Shown piece after piece: positions 1 through 13,262 of a stretch of 64,000 nt of DNA. Every line of letters begins with the position of its first letter. The stretch's first letter is position 1. Origin of the DNA: Strigops habroptila (taxonomy: Eukaryota > Chordata > Aves > Psittaciformes > Psittacidae); contig NC_044278.2 of the NCBI RefSeq assembly GCF_004027225.2, positions 61,268,243 through 61,332,242 of the forward strand, given 5' to 3'. The position numbers and the translations under genes are program-made. The notes below the pieces were generated by a model that saw nothing but the letters and a program-made list of their open reading frames with translations, was not told the origin of the DNA and did not search any database.

Positions 1-513
1 TGCTGTGTTTTTTAACTTTCAGCCTGGGAACAATGCTGATAACACTGATGTTTTTAGTTGTTGCTAAATAATGTTTACGCTGATGAAGGATTTTCTCAGT
101 CTCATGCTTTGCCACAGAGGAGGGGAAGCCGGGAGGAAGCAGAGACAGGACACCTGACCCAAACTAGCCAAAGGGGTATTCCATACCATGGCACGTCATG
201 CCCAGTATATAAACCAGGGGGAGTTACCCAGAAGGCCCAGTTCACTGCTCGGGTCGGGCTGGGTATCGGTCAGCGGGTGGTGAGCAACTGTACCCTCTCC
301 CCTTGTTATTTTCCTTATCATTATTATTATTGATGGTAGCAGTAGTGGTTTTGTATTATACTTTAGTTATGGGACTGCTCTTATCTCAACCCATGGGAGT
401 TACATTCTTCTGATTCTCCTCCCCATCCCTCCGGGAGCAGGAGGAGGAAGAAGCGGGGGAGTGAGCAAGCGGCTGCGTGGTTCCGAGTTACCAGCTGGGC
501 TCAAACCACAACA
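1..513 (+). mobile_element. LTR of an avian endogenous retrovirus, 5' end outside the window
   Basis: The sequence matches what I recall of a common avian retroviral LTR: a purine-rich block near 115-150, a TATA box (TATATAAA, 206-213), a GC-rich downstream segment at 240-290, an ATT-rich stretch at 310-335 and a 3' end running to ACCACAACA at 505-513. The CA at 512-513 fits the usual LTR terminus. The recalled 5' part continues left of base 1, so the element is cut by the window edge. No retroviral gene is visible to the right; whether it is a solo LTR or the 3' LTR of a provirus cannot be told. TG at 59-60 could imitate an LTR start, but the bases before it also look like LTR. Family name not assigned; the match is from memory, not a search. 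Confidence 0.72.
206..213 (+). promoter_or_regulatory. TATA box of the LTR promoter
   Basis: TATATAAA lies mid-LTR, followed about 30 bp later by a GC-rich segment, as expected for the U3/R arrangement of an LTR promoter. Whether it is active is unknown. Confidence 0.55.
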
Positions 514-3500
514 TTCCCTCAGAACAGGGATGAGGATTTTACTTGATAAGGTCACCTGAACCTGCTTATCAAACTTGTTTCAACTCATGCGCAAACCCAA
601 AACCAGAAGAGTCCCTGGCTTGGCTGGGAACAAGGGGCACAGGCTGCCTGGGCTCACAGTGGCTCCTAATTCATCACTGAAGGTGGGTAGAACATGAATA
701 CGTGGAAATGCTTGGTAAATATTTACCTTTCTTCAACAACTACTGCTCTTCCAAAATAGCCTAATACCTTCACACAGATGGTATTTCCCATGAAGCAGAG
801 AAGAAACTTTTCTGAACCTGGAGGGGAACTTCATCCTACAAGAAGCCTTACTGATTTCAGGGGCATATTTCTGTAGAGGAGGGAACTGCCTAACATGAGA
901 AAGAAAGCCAAATGTGGTCCTGAACAAAATGAAGATAGATGTTTCCAAGCATGTGTACCCTTGGTTCACGTGTAAAAGAACACATGCCTGTACCTAAATG
1001 TAGGTAATTTAGTCTGGAGCTGATTAAGACTGATTAGGACCTACTTGTGGTACCTCTGCACTGGAGGTACAATCCTGCTGTTCCTTCTTCTGTGTGCATG
1101 TGAGCCACAAGAAATGAAAAGCAAAGCTGCTTCTGTGTCCACAGGTACTGACATCTGTGCATGTGGTATGGCACATCTCCGATATTATTTTGGCATTCAC
1201 AGGAATACTAACTTTGGGCAGAAGAAAAAAGAGTCTTAATTCAGGAAACCTAACAATAATGATAGGCTCTTCTATGTATACATCACTTTTTTTCCAGAAG
1301 ATACATCAACAGGTATCCACAATGTGTATGCAAGCTACTCATCTCCTCATAAACACATCTTTTTATTTTTTCAACCACTACCATTTTAAAGGTTTGACCA
1401 GTCTAACAGCATTTCTATAGGCAGAGAAAATACAAAGCTTTTTAATACACCAAACAAAAGTAATTATCTCATTTTGTGTACTTATTCCTCTCAGAATACT
1501 TTGAGGTCTGCGGGAAGCTTGCATAAGAAATTCTGATGAATGTATTTTGTCATGCTCCTCTCAGAAACAAAATGGCATAAGTAAAATAGATAGCAAAGTA
1601 GTCTCTGTCTACTGCATGACACACAGGCAAAACTGGCATAAATCATCTTTAAATCATCTTTAAGATGTCCATGAGGAAGGTGCTTTCAGAGCTCTGTTTG
1701 CCTATCAGTTTACAAATAAGAGTTTAATCTTTGCATGTCAAAGGTAACCAGTAGGACTCAGGAAAGGCTTATTAAAAGTCATGATTATTTTGCTTCAAAT
1801 CTGAACAGTAAACTGCTTCTTGGAAACCTGTGAAGGCCCAGCTGTTTCACTTCAAGCCTAAACAGAGTGTGCCTGAACACCGTGTTATTAACTCCTCCAT
1901 TTACACTCAATGCATTTCCAGCTTGTTGTGCCACAGCAGAGCCAACATTCCCAGTCTTAGCATACCCAGATTGAATTATTGATTGATTGATTGGATTATA
2001 AATTGAAATCTGAATTTTATCAGCATCTAATACTTGGTTTAAAGACAATTACACCATATACTGTCTTTTTTCTTTTTTTTTTCTCTAAATTACTCCTATG
2101 CAGTCTCATTCTTAACTGCATGCTGATATGATTTGTATCTTGTAAATTGTCAGAGGACTGAGTATATTTATTGTGGATGTGATGACTGCAATGAATGTGT
2201 GACTCATTACCACATCTTTTATTGATGGGGCTGGGGGTTACACTGCAGGATATCAGCAGAGGAAGAAAGATGATTTGCAAATTAAACTCTGTGCAAAGAA
2301 TAGCATCTTGCAGGAGGCTACAGCCATGAATTAGTTGTCTCTTGGGGGGGCTGGTCTTTTACAATCATATCCTCACTGGTTTAGCATTTTTCAATCTTCA
2401 GTCTGATTTTCTTTCTTATTCGCAGTCAGTTCTCTTTCTCTTTGCCCAGCCATGTTCTCATTGCTGAATGCCAAAATGAAACCCCTTAAATACAAACTAC
2501 ACAGTGGTAGGCTGTTCACTGTTTGGCTCTCCTTGAAAGCGCTCTTATACATAGTCAGTAGGTGCAGAAGTAAATCGCTGCTGCTGAATCTCCATTTCTC
2601 CAAACACTTCTATATCCTGATTTTCTCACCTACTTAGGTTTTCTTCCCCATCTTTCTAAACAAAACCAAGATCCAGGCACTATCTCTGGCCAAACTCTCC
2701 TATAACATGTATTTCTTTCTTTCTGTGAAATAAAAGTAAACAAACCCACAGCCTGATGAAAATTAATGGTTAGACAAAGTCCATGCATTTCTCATGAAGC
2801 AACAAAATCTTACTCAGCCTCCCATAAAGCTGCTGTCCCCTAAATTTCCACACATCAAACCAGCAATGAATGAAAAGAGCCATAGGGACCTACATTTGAA
2901 GTTGACAACCTACAATTATCTCAGGTGAGGCTTCATGCAGACTCTCTAAAATGAGAAAAAACTGCAGGTATTTTTAAACTATTCATGTTCTCTCCCAGCG
3001 CTGAGCTGGTGCAGGAACTGTGGGATACTTGGAAGTCCATTAAAGAAGTTGGAATTCTGGGCTTTGGCTACGAAGAGCTGTTCTTGAGAGATTTTGTCAG
3101 GAGCTGTTTCAGCAGTGCATGAGAGACCACAAGTGAATTGGAGGGGATCGAGGATGAGACAGAGTAAGATCTGGGGACTTCACTTATAGACAGTGTGGTA
3201 ACTGAGCCAAGGGAAAAAGGAAATGGGAGTAATTGGAGAATGTTATAAGCTTCTTTCCAGAAAAGAAAGAATGAGGAATGAGAATTATCCAGGAGAGCCA
3301 AGAAGGCAGCTTTATTAAATTGTAACATCATATGCAACAAACTTATCATGAGTTACAGCTATGATAGAACAAATGATTTTACCAATCTGCTGGGAAGACA
3401 TGACGAGATACGTCACTGCAGACCTGCGCAGTTTCTCTTTATTTTGCTTTCTCCTCTTATCTCCCATTTTGGTCACATTTTATTGATGTATTGCAAATCA

Positions 3501-6500
3501 CAATCAGTGTAAAATTAACATGTCTTTCACCTACTGGTCATAGGTAACTTCTTGGGTAGAGTAAAAGATATGTGACTTCAATAAAGACATCAAACTGAAA
3601 ATATTTTTTCCTCCATTAATTTTTTCTATCATCTTAGCAAGTTCTTCAGTCATGACTCCACTTGCTCTTTGCCATGATAATCATATTCCTGTTTATACAC
3701 CTACCTCTTTCTACCTGGGATTAAGAAAGATTAGCTAAAATCTAGTTTGAAAGATACTGGCAGGAAAAGTCTAATGTGTAAATGTGTCAGTATCTGTGTG
3801 TGTGTGTGTGCATGCTTTGCAAATACATATATATGTATATTTGTGGGCTGCAGGGAAGGAAGGGCCTTAAAAGTCTCAAACCTTGAGGTCCCATGAGCAT
3901 TCATCTATCAGGGAATGAAGTAAGTTGCTTGCAAGATCCCACAGATAAACACTGCTGTGTTTCAGGACAGTGTGTGGCAGTGGTTGTGAAGTAGCTTGCG
4001 TTTCAAGTCCCTTTCAGGTGACATGTCGGACTGGCACCCCTTTTCTCAGTCTGTGACAGACATCATTAGTTGTTGGCAACAAAAGAGACTTGCACGTCTC
4101 CGTGTTTTGAATCCAAAAAGAAACTAAAAAATATTTAATATCTGTCTCTCTTGTACAAGTAATCTGTCACTTCAAATGCTATTTTTCTGCTAAATAAATA
4201 ACAAGTACTTTTGCTCACAGTCAGTAGAGCTATAATTTTTTCTTTAAAAAACACTTACGAAAACAGGGCTTGTGCTAGATTCAACTACATTTGTTCTGCA
4301 CCACCTCTGGCACTATTTCGGGAGAAAGTAATACTGAACCTGTGGCAAACTACTCTGGATTGAAACTTAGAGACAATATAAATCTACTTAATGCTTCTGA
4401 CCATTTAAATCAGATAGTAAATATTAACTTTCAATGTGAAGAGTATTCTGAGACCAGACAAGGATTCAGAAGTCAAATAGGCAAAAAAAAAGCTCTTGTG
4501 GAGCCAAAGGCAATTGTCAGGACTTTTTGGATTCACTATATATGCTACTGCTTTGGAAAGACCGGACACAGCTTGACCTTATCTAGGAAGGATCTTCTTT
4601 CACTTACAGAAAAGGATCCCTCAGGTCCCATCTTGCAAACACTTTAACCAGAATAAATTACACTAGTTAAAAGCAGTCACATTGTCCTCAGCTTCACTCA
4701 GTGCACTCAAAGCAATAAACACTGTCTGGCTGCATCTTTTTCCTCCTCACAACTAAAGACACACAGCTCTTTAAAAATGACAATATTGAATTTTGCTGTT
4801 TCTTTATTGTTTATTGATTATTTGATCTTGGGGTTACCGATACACTTGGCATTTTATTAGCATACTTCTGAAAAGTTGTGAGGAAATTTGCATACGTGAC
4901 CTTTTGTTGCATAGTTGGAGTCTGGATAAATTCATTAATATTTTGCCATATTATATACTAGTGTCCAGAAAAGTTCACAAACTAAACTGCCTCAACTAAA
5001 TAACAAGCATACTGAATGTCTCCACTGAGCTGCTAGTCACTCAAAGGCTATATTTAAAAGGCACAATGAGCAAGTTTTAAGCAGAGGTACTCATAGAAAA
5101 AAAAAAAAAAAAGAAAAAGAGAGAGAGAAGAAAAGAAGAAGAAGACAACATTATTTAACATCAATGATTTTGGCTATGCCTGAATGAGCACGCAGATCTA
5201 ACCACCCAAGGCCATCACCGCTCAGTCTGCTCAGTGCGGTGGTACAATTCACCTGGTTTTGGAGAAGAGCTTTGCAGGGTACCTTTAGCAGCTGTGGCTG
5301 AGTGAACAGCTTATTGAAATGGTGGCACAACAAAGACTTCCATGACAAAGAAATAGTATCCACAACTTCTGTAAAATTTAAAACAAAAGTGAAAAATGTG
5401 GCTCTGGGGAATATCTAAGGCATTTCCTACTGAAACAGCTATTCTAACAAACACTATCTTCCTATCAGTTCAGGGCATGTGGCAGATTAAACACATGTTT
5501 CAAAGACACACTAGCAGCCCACTGAAACCCAACCCGTCTATAAATGACATGCAACCTTCTATTTTTTTCTGATGTTGCCAATGTACGTCTTTTTGAAAGC
5601 TTTCCAAAGAACTAGTATTTTAACCTACAATGGGTTTTTACTGCTGTCAGCTTTCACAAACACTGAAAAACGAAGAATAAACCCATTACACTCATTTTTT
5701 TCTGCTTTTGTCCTTTGATGAGCTTGAGGAGGTGAAAAAGAGAAAGAAATATTTCCCACAGGCAGCAAGTATACCTAATAAGTGTGCTTGAGTTCCTCTA
5801 ACAGGAACAATTCATTCTCAATTTTAATGATAGTCACTTCTATGTGCCCTGCTATTCTCACAATTTCGTAATACATTTCAACACTTACAGCGGTGCAGCC
5901 ACAAGTCCTTACCAGTGTACAAAACCCATGCATGAGAAAATTTAAATTATTCCACAGCTTCCCTTGCTGAATGGCATCACATTGAGCCATGTTTTATTCA
6001 TCGACCACAAGCCTGACTTCAAAAAAAAAATCTTCCCTGCCATTTAAAACAGCAAAAAGAGCCTTTAGGTCAGTCATTTGCTCTATAAACTGTAGCTCTG
6101 GGGCAGATTTTGGCCTGGAGTAAGACAAGAGCATCTTCATGAAAGTCAGTGCAGACATCATATCAGAAAGCTTCTGCAAACTGGTATTCAGAAACAGGAT
6201 GATAATGTCAAGTGCTTTCTGCCACAGAGGATGTAGCTTGTCTTACCAGAATAGAAATCTTTTCTGGAAAACATGCTGTGATTTTTATGGTTAGTGATCT
6301 CCATGCCCACTTTCATCTCATCTTGTACCCTATACTCCCATATGGCTGCATACACTCAGGTTTCCTCTTCATATGAACACGCCCAATGGTTTCTGTGGCA
6401 AAGGCTTCATTGCAAAAAACTCTTTTGGCTGCAAAACCCCCTCCTTTTTGGCACCCTTAGTACAAGTTCTTTTGCTAAAGGTACTGTAGGAGGTCAAACA

Positions 6501-9500
6501 ACAAATATGGACCTTATACAATTTTGCAAAAAAGCACTAAAAAAATGCAACAGTGAGAGAAAACAGCTTGTCTCTGCCAGACTGAAAGGCGAAGGATGGA
6601 TCTCTGATCTAAGGATGCAGCCAAACGCCTAAGAAAAATGTCTTAAGCAGTCTCTCCTGCTTGTGTCTCGAGGCTCACTAATGGCATAATTGTATTTAGA
6701 TTACTGCTGTCCTGTGTGTGCAATAAATCCATACCTTTGCAATTACACCTGACATACTTACTCAGTTGTATAGGCAAAGACTAAGGAAGACAGATACAAG
6801 ACGTGCTTATGATGCACCTGCACAACAAATAACAGCATCAAAGGGTAAGAAGACAGGGAAGGCAGGAAGACTTACTTTGACCCTTTGTTGTTTCTGTGTG
6901 CTTGTACTGTGTGTAAGTCACAATCTACCGATTAGAAACTATGAGAATAATTGAAATTTAAGGATGAAAAATTATTCCATGCAAATTTTCATATTCACCA
7001 CTCAGGATGTATCTAGGACAAAAATAAATTGTGCCTAATTACTACCTGCAGAGCCATGGCTGTGCCTCTTATCTAAGTTAATAGCAGCCACAGATGGACA
7101 ATCAAAAATAAAATTTGGCCAGCAGTCAGGATGAGAACCTGTGGAGAAGTTACGTTTACCACATCACAGGCAATACTGTAGGGTTAAAACCAGCAACCTT
7201 CATCAATAATTTAACCACCAGACAGATTTGATTCTGCATCAGAAAGCTCCAGCAGGAAAAATCAAATTTGTACTCTTTATTCTGGCATTCAACCATTTTT
7301 ACTGCCTTATTAGAAATGGCAATAATAAAGTGTATCCCGTCTTTCATCTCACACTCATGAATATGTCTTTCATAAGGAATAAACTGGAACAGCCACCAGC
7401 CGATAACAAATTTCTAGTCATTAGTGCTGACTAGGGCTGAATCTCAAATCACAAATTTCTTTAGGACCTTCAGTTCCAACATCATTTTGCAACAATCCCT
7501 GCACTGTATCCAAGAAGCTGGGAGTATATGTCTCTCTGGGGTTTAATGTTTAGGTTTTTTGTTTATTTTCTAAAGATGCTTTTCTATTGCCACCATGAAT
7601 AGTCTGCCTTAGCAGGCTCTGCTAACGAAGTTGTGAAGTGCTTTGGTCTCTTGAGAAAAACCAAACTCCCTTACTAGCACTTTTCAGAGCATCTTAGCCA
7701 AGTACCTGGTGAGTTGCTGAAAGAAACAATAGTCATACAGCCAGCAGCTGTTGGTGGACGATCCAGCACTGGGATACACAGTGCTGGATATGATAGTATT
7801 TATGGAGGCCCTGTGAGCCTTGTTTTGGAGCACTATAGTCAGGCAGGCACCACACTGTAGTGCTGCCCCAAGTTGCCATGAGTCTGGATATGTTAGAGAG
7901 TACAGAATAGAGATGCAAAGTTAGCATACTCCAGCAACATTTCATTCATGTTCCAGCTCTTGCATTTGACCTTCTTTCCTTTCATTTTATGCTGTTACAT
8001 CTTCTGGCCTTTTGAGTGATAAACCAAGAGCTGGGGTTTTGTAGGTGATTCCAGTAAGTAGAAGCCAGTGAAGTAGTTAGCCATTATTGGTGTAACTTTT
8101 TATTTAGAAGAATGCCCAAACAGAGAGAAAAAATTCTAGGTTTCTGGTTTCATCTTTCCTCCCTTACATGAGTATGATGGAGCTAACTATACTACACTCT
8201 AAATACTTTTTCTTACAAATAATACTGCTACTTGCATCCTGTCCAGCTCACTTATTTTAACTTTCTCATTTCCAGGTTCAAAGCAGATGGCACACAATGT
8301 CTCTGCTCTGGTGGCTGCAAGAACAAGGAAAATAGTAACTAATTCAGCTTCTTCCTTCTTCTGAGAATTGTGTGCCAGCAACATATGATTCAAAGGCCTT
8401 ATCCTTGAAGAAAGGCAAAGTAAGTGGAAAGACTTCCCTCGTACCTGTTAGAGTCCCTCTTGGGCTACTGAAAATTATTCACCAAACAGGTCCGCAGTGA
8501 ATAATGTGTGACAGTCTGGCTGCTCATCAGCAGCTTCAGAGGAGCAGGCCATCACCAAGAAGCTTCCCCGATGCTGATCAGCCCTGATTCGGCACCTCTC
8601 TAAGCTTCGGCAGCTCAAGGGTTCAGCCCCAGGATGGGGTCTCCCTCTCTCTCTCTACCCCTGCATTTCAGGTTGCTGTTGCCAGGACAATTTCTACTGA
8701 GGTTTTAGGTTCAAATTCCAACATTTTCCTTTTAATGTGTTCATAAATCCTTGTTATTTTCCCTCCATTCTGCCTTCAGTAGGCTTCACTTAGCAAAACC
8801 CATGTGGTAGATATCTACCAAGCACGCAGGTGAAAGGGACGTGATAACGACGGGTAAGGAGACTGGTTTTCTAAAGCAGGGGAGAGCTGCAGAAAATAAG
8901 TTCAGCCAGCTACAAAGCTTCAGTCTGTTCATCTCATGTCTGGTGCTCCATACTCTTGAACTCCACCACTCCCAACGCTTACAGCTGGTCCCAACTACAC
9001 CGGCTTATTTTGTGCTTTTTGTGGCACCAGGACAGTTTGGACACATGCTGGACATCAACACAAACGCAGGCATTAGATGCATGAAAACCTGAACTACAAA
9101 AAGTATACAGGCTATGAAAAGGCATTTAAGCTCTGGTAAAAAAGGACCAAGGCCAGCAGCATCTGTTGAACAGATTTGATGTTCTACTTCACGCAAAACT
9201 CAGTGACTGAGCCAGGGAACTTTGGGGCAATTTTGTCATTTTTAATGTTCAAAGCGATGTACAACATCCTACTCTCCTGAAAGTCAGGTGGATGGAGCAC
9301 TGAAGGGGGTACTTCCACTCTTTCAATATGGTACTTCAGCACTGTACACTTTTGTCATGACCACACACTGATGATATGTAATGTGTATTGAGATTTTTTT
9401 CCTTTATCATTTAGTGTTATTTTCTGATCCACATAACCTGTCTTGTCAAATTAGATTCATCTCATCCACACATATCACTTACATTTCCAAGCTGCCTTGC

Positions 9501-11397
9501 ACTGCCTCTGCTTGGGGCAGAAATGTATGCCCCAGTACTTCATAAAGCTATCTATCTTAAATGAAACATCTACTCATTTCAACAAAATTTAATCCAGCCC
9601 ATAATGAGCTAACCTACTCTCTCAAGCAATTAACACATTTAAATGGTCAAACTACATCTGAAACCTGCTTATTCTAAAGGAGACTGGTTCCTGACCTTAA
9701 CTAAATAGTTCACACCTGTTAACACAACTAGAATTGCAGCCTAGTAGCTCTGAAAGTGCTTGTTCCAGAATGGATACTTGAGGCTTATTCTCAAACCCAG
9801 AGGCAATCACATTTATTGTGTGTTGCAACTGGCAATCACAGAAGCAAGAATTAAAATGTGCTTTGAAGAAAAACCTTTCTCAGCTTCACCTGTTTGTCTG
9901 GGAGATCAAATTTTTTGAGGAGAAGGAAGAGGAATGACGAAAGACATTTGCATTGGATACGTTTCAGACTCAGGAACCACAGTGAAGGAGCAGTTCAAAA
10001 TGTATCACGCTGTTCAATTAAGGAGTGGAAGAAAAGAAAGTGCCCATAGGTTTTAAAATGTCATGACATTCTTGTACAGAAAAAAAAGTAAAAACAGGAT
10101 GTCTAGAAAGGTCTCTCTTCTCACTTTTGGGCAAAATTACAGCAGACCTTACAAATTTGGGCAACTAAATATTTAATCACATTGTTGAGCAAAGTTTTTA
10201 CCAAAAGCTGAAAAGGACTGGAAGGTGGTTTTTGTCTTATCCCCTTATGATGCATAAATTTCCGCCCTGAATTAAATGCATTTTTAAAAAAGCATTACAT
10301 TGTGAACCTGGTCAATGGAGGCTGTGTCGTGATTGGTAGAGTACTCTATTCCCCAGTGGCACTGGCTGCCTTTTTACATTGAATTTCTAAGCCATCTTTT
10401 GTTGCAGCATATATCTGTGAAAGCACTCAGTGGTGCAGACAATAACAAAGCACAATCAAAGGGTGTTTGTATTTTAAGCCATACATTGTAAATAAAGAAA
10501 AGATGACCTTAAACTACTTATAACAGCAGGAAATGGCAATGAACAGTATTCAGGTTTACTTGTTTGAAATTTTGTGTTTAGGGAATTCTTTGCCTGGGGA
10601 AAAAGGTGGGGGAGAATCCAGTGTTTCCTCGTCTCTGACTGGCCTTAGTTTGGGGCTTTTAAAGCACTACAGACAGCACAGTGAGGCAGCCGCTGTACGC
10701 GTTCGGAAACAACAACTCAAATTCCCACTGGAAGTTGTAAAAATAGAAACATTGCAGGAGCTAAGACTGCGCAGTGAAGGCCATTTTCCTTAAGCCTTTT
10801 GAAACCTCTAAGAAAAAAAGTGCCTATGTTATCATTTTCCTCTGCTAAAGCCCATGATTTACCCAATTTCGACCATGTAGCTGCCCTCAGCACAGCTGGT
10901 GGAGGCAACACTCCCTCACCTCCATGTCTGGCCAGCACCATCAAGGTGGAGCACAATACACAAATCTCTAAGTAGGATTGTATCAGAGAAATAACAGACA
11001 TGGTTACCGGGTTTCTCCTGTTATGGGTATCATCCCCAGGACCTCACAGTCAGGGGATGAGTACTTCTAAGTGTATTTTCCCTTTGGGTTTCTGTAAGAG
11101 AGGAATGATTTCACCCCATTTTGGCTTCCTTAAGCACCTGAACTGATCAGGTGAAGAAATGCTATTTCCTTTCAGAGCCTGCCCACTTCCACAGCAGATT
11201 GCTTGCAAGTTGCCCCTGAGGTTTGTTGACAGAAGTGGACAAAAAGGGAAAAAATGGGGAAACTGAGATATCTGAAGACCGATGATCTCTCCTGACCTTC
11301 CACCTAAGAAGAGAAACAAAACTGGATAGAGGAGAGGAAAGGAAAGGAGAGAAGAGAAGAATAAAAATTGTGATTAGAGGGGAAAGGAAAAAGGGCT
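514..11397. other. Intergenic AT-rich sequence, no gene supported
   Basis: About 10.9 kb with stop codons in all frames. Open frames are under about 120 codons and show no recognisable domain. It holds only small low-complexity tracts: a short TG run near 3796-3812, an A/GA purine tract at 5096-5148, and a purine-rich patch at 11,324-11,395 abutting the CR1 copy. In birds this position should lie between the SULT1C region and its upstream neighbour, but I could not recognise any sulfotransferase exon here. Confidence 0.6.
5096..5148 (+). repeat. A-rich / GA-rich purine tract
   Basis: A run of about 16 A passes into AAAAAGAGAGAGAG and then GAA repeats. All purine on the + strand for about 50 bases. 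Low-complexity simple repeat. Confidence 0.85.
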
Positions 11398-11957
11398 GGA
11401 TCTTACACAGTGCTAAAAGTAGGACCCCACCTACAGTACTGCATTCAGCTCTGGGACCCCCAACACAGTAAGGGCATGGACCTGCTTGAGCGAATCCAGA
11501 GGAGGCTATGAAGATGCTCTGAGGGCTGGAGCATCTCTCTTATGAAAACAGGCTGAGAGAGTTGAGCTTGTTCAGCCTGGAGAAGAGAAGGCCCCAGGAA
11601 GACCTTGTAACAGCCTTTCAATACCTAAAGGGGGCCTACAAGAAATCTGAAGAGAAACTTCCTTCAAGGGGGTGTAGTGACAAGACAAGGGGGAATGGCT
11701 TTAAACTGACAGAGGGGAGATTTAGGTTAGACATTGGGAAGAAATTCTTTACTGTGAGGGTGGTGAGACACTGGAACAGGTTGCCCAGAGAAGTTGTGGC
11801 TGCCCCACCTCTAGCAGTGTTCAAAGCCAGGTTGGACGGGTCTTTGAGCAACCTGGTCTAGTGGAAGGTGTCCCTACCTATGGCAGGGGGTTGGAACTAG
11901 ATGATCTTTAATGTCCCTTCCAACTCGACCCATTCTGTGATTTTATAACTCTATAAA
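11398..11957 (+). mobile_element. CR1 LINE, 5'-truncated 3' fragment
   Basis: This is the 3' end of a CR1 non-LTR retrotransposon. It begins in the region after the reverse transcriptase (PHL-YC motif, near 11,425-11,450) and runs through the conserved ORF2 C-terminal block that is also seen in the longer copy at 25.4 kb: [31 protein letters not shown] and FKARLD. It ends with the CR1 3' UTR (GGAACTAGATGATCTTTAA) and an ATTCTGTG-like tail. A frame of 99 codons (11,562-11,861) remains open, but the start of the fragment is shifted and carries stops. Severe 5' truncation and no target-site duplication are normal for CR1. Dead copy. Confidence 0.92.
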
Positions 11958-13112
11958 CTATGAAAACCTGCATGCTAAGCAGGAAGCTGCCTGAACTGCA
12001 CAACAGGGGCTCAAAGAAAGGTAGGGCTGAAGTCTACTCTGCTACTTGTTTCTCAGCTGAGGAGGACTGGGTCCAAAAAGGAAAAGACTCATCCCAGATG
12101 ATTGTGGCAACTTGCAGAAAAGTTGCAGGTTTGTCCAAACATAAGGATCCAGGAACTCTGTGTTTACTACACACAGTGGAACAAGAAGGAAAGGATCAAT
12201 TTTCAGAGTTCCCTATCTATGTCCAGATAACAAGCATAAAGTAAAAGACAGGTTCCCCAAATCTCAGAATCCTAGGAATGAAGCCATGTACTCTCTTCAG
12301 TACTTCACATCAAAGCTGTTCCCCATGCTCATGTCTACTTTTCCTTCAGCTCAGAGGTAAGGAAGGCACCCACACATCCCATCCCAGGAATCAGAGTAAG
12401 GCCAGGTCAATAGTCAAAGCCAAAAAGTGCTCCCATCTTTTCACCAGAAAAGAGTGGCATGATTTAAGTGCCAAACTTCAGAAGAGAATTAGCAAATAAA
12501 AATTGCAAATAAAAACCGAAGAGGAGCTTTGACTGCCCCAAATGTGAACACGAAGTCCAGTTTGACACCAAACTCCTCCCACTCAAGGAAGCCTGAGCTT
12601 CTAAATTGGGACAGAGAGTTTTACAAGGGAATAGGGTACCTGAAAGTTAATTTTTCCAGTCCCCACCTTCCTTTGTAAATCGAGCATTTAGTTCTGTGCT
12701 TCCCTCTGTGGAAGCAAATCAGCAGACACACACATGTACGAAGTGAATTCACCCCTCAGCAGAGACACAGCCTCTCCAAAGCACCTCACTAGGTATCAGG
12801 AAGGGATACTTCTTATTGCTAACACCTGCAGTAGATCTTTATCACTTTATAACTTGTAACTTTATAAAATGAACTCTGAATTTGCCGAAAACCAGAATGG
12901 GGAGGGAAGAGTTGTTATGAAGTGAAGAGGGGGGGATAGACTTATTATGAAGTGGAGCAACAGGTATAAGCAGCAGAGATAAAATCACAGTTCAAGCACT
13001 GGAGTACCGATTGTTTTTCCTTGCTAGCAGCAAACTCTTGATGACTTTAACAAAACACAGTGAAAATGTTGAGACTAGCTTATTTCTAGCTTAGGAAGAA
13101 CCTAAATTCCTT

Positions 13113-13262
13113 CTCCCGCCGGCGTGAGGGCGGCTGAAGATGGGTACGGTGCCGTTACCGACCTTACCGCGGGGCCCGGGCGAGGCCGGGGCACCCCTCG
13201 GGCACGGCTGGCTCAGGCTCAAATGATTCAGAACAGTGCCATCTGCCGGGGCCAGCTGCGAG
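13113..13262. promoter_or_regulatory. Isolated CpG-rich patch
   Basis: About 16 CpG dinucleotides occur in about 150 bases, whereas the flanks on both sides are AT-rich and nearly CpG-free. It contains a 28-codon frame beginning at an ATG (13,139) in a fair context (AAGATGG) and stopping at 13,223-13,225. No TATA box or recognised exon. It could be a small orphan CpG island (promoter of an unannotated transcript), or a GC-rich piece of a repeat I do not know. Confidence 0.35.

Noticed and set aside
59-513. Complete LTR starting at TGTTG (59) and ending at CAACA (513)
   Set aside because: The termini look like inverted repeats, but bases 1-58 also belong to the LTR as I recall it, and the bases flanking 59 and 513 do not form a duplication.
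4291-4647. 118-codon + strand open frame
   Set aside because: No recognisable motif, no splice-site or homology support; the size is unremarkable for AT-rich DNA of this length.
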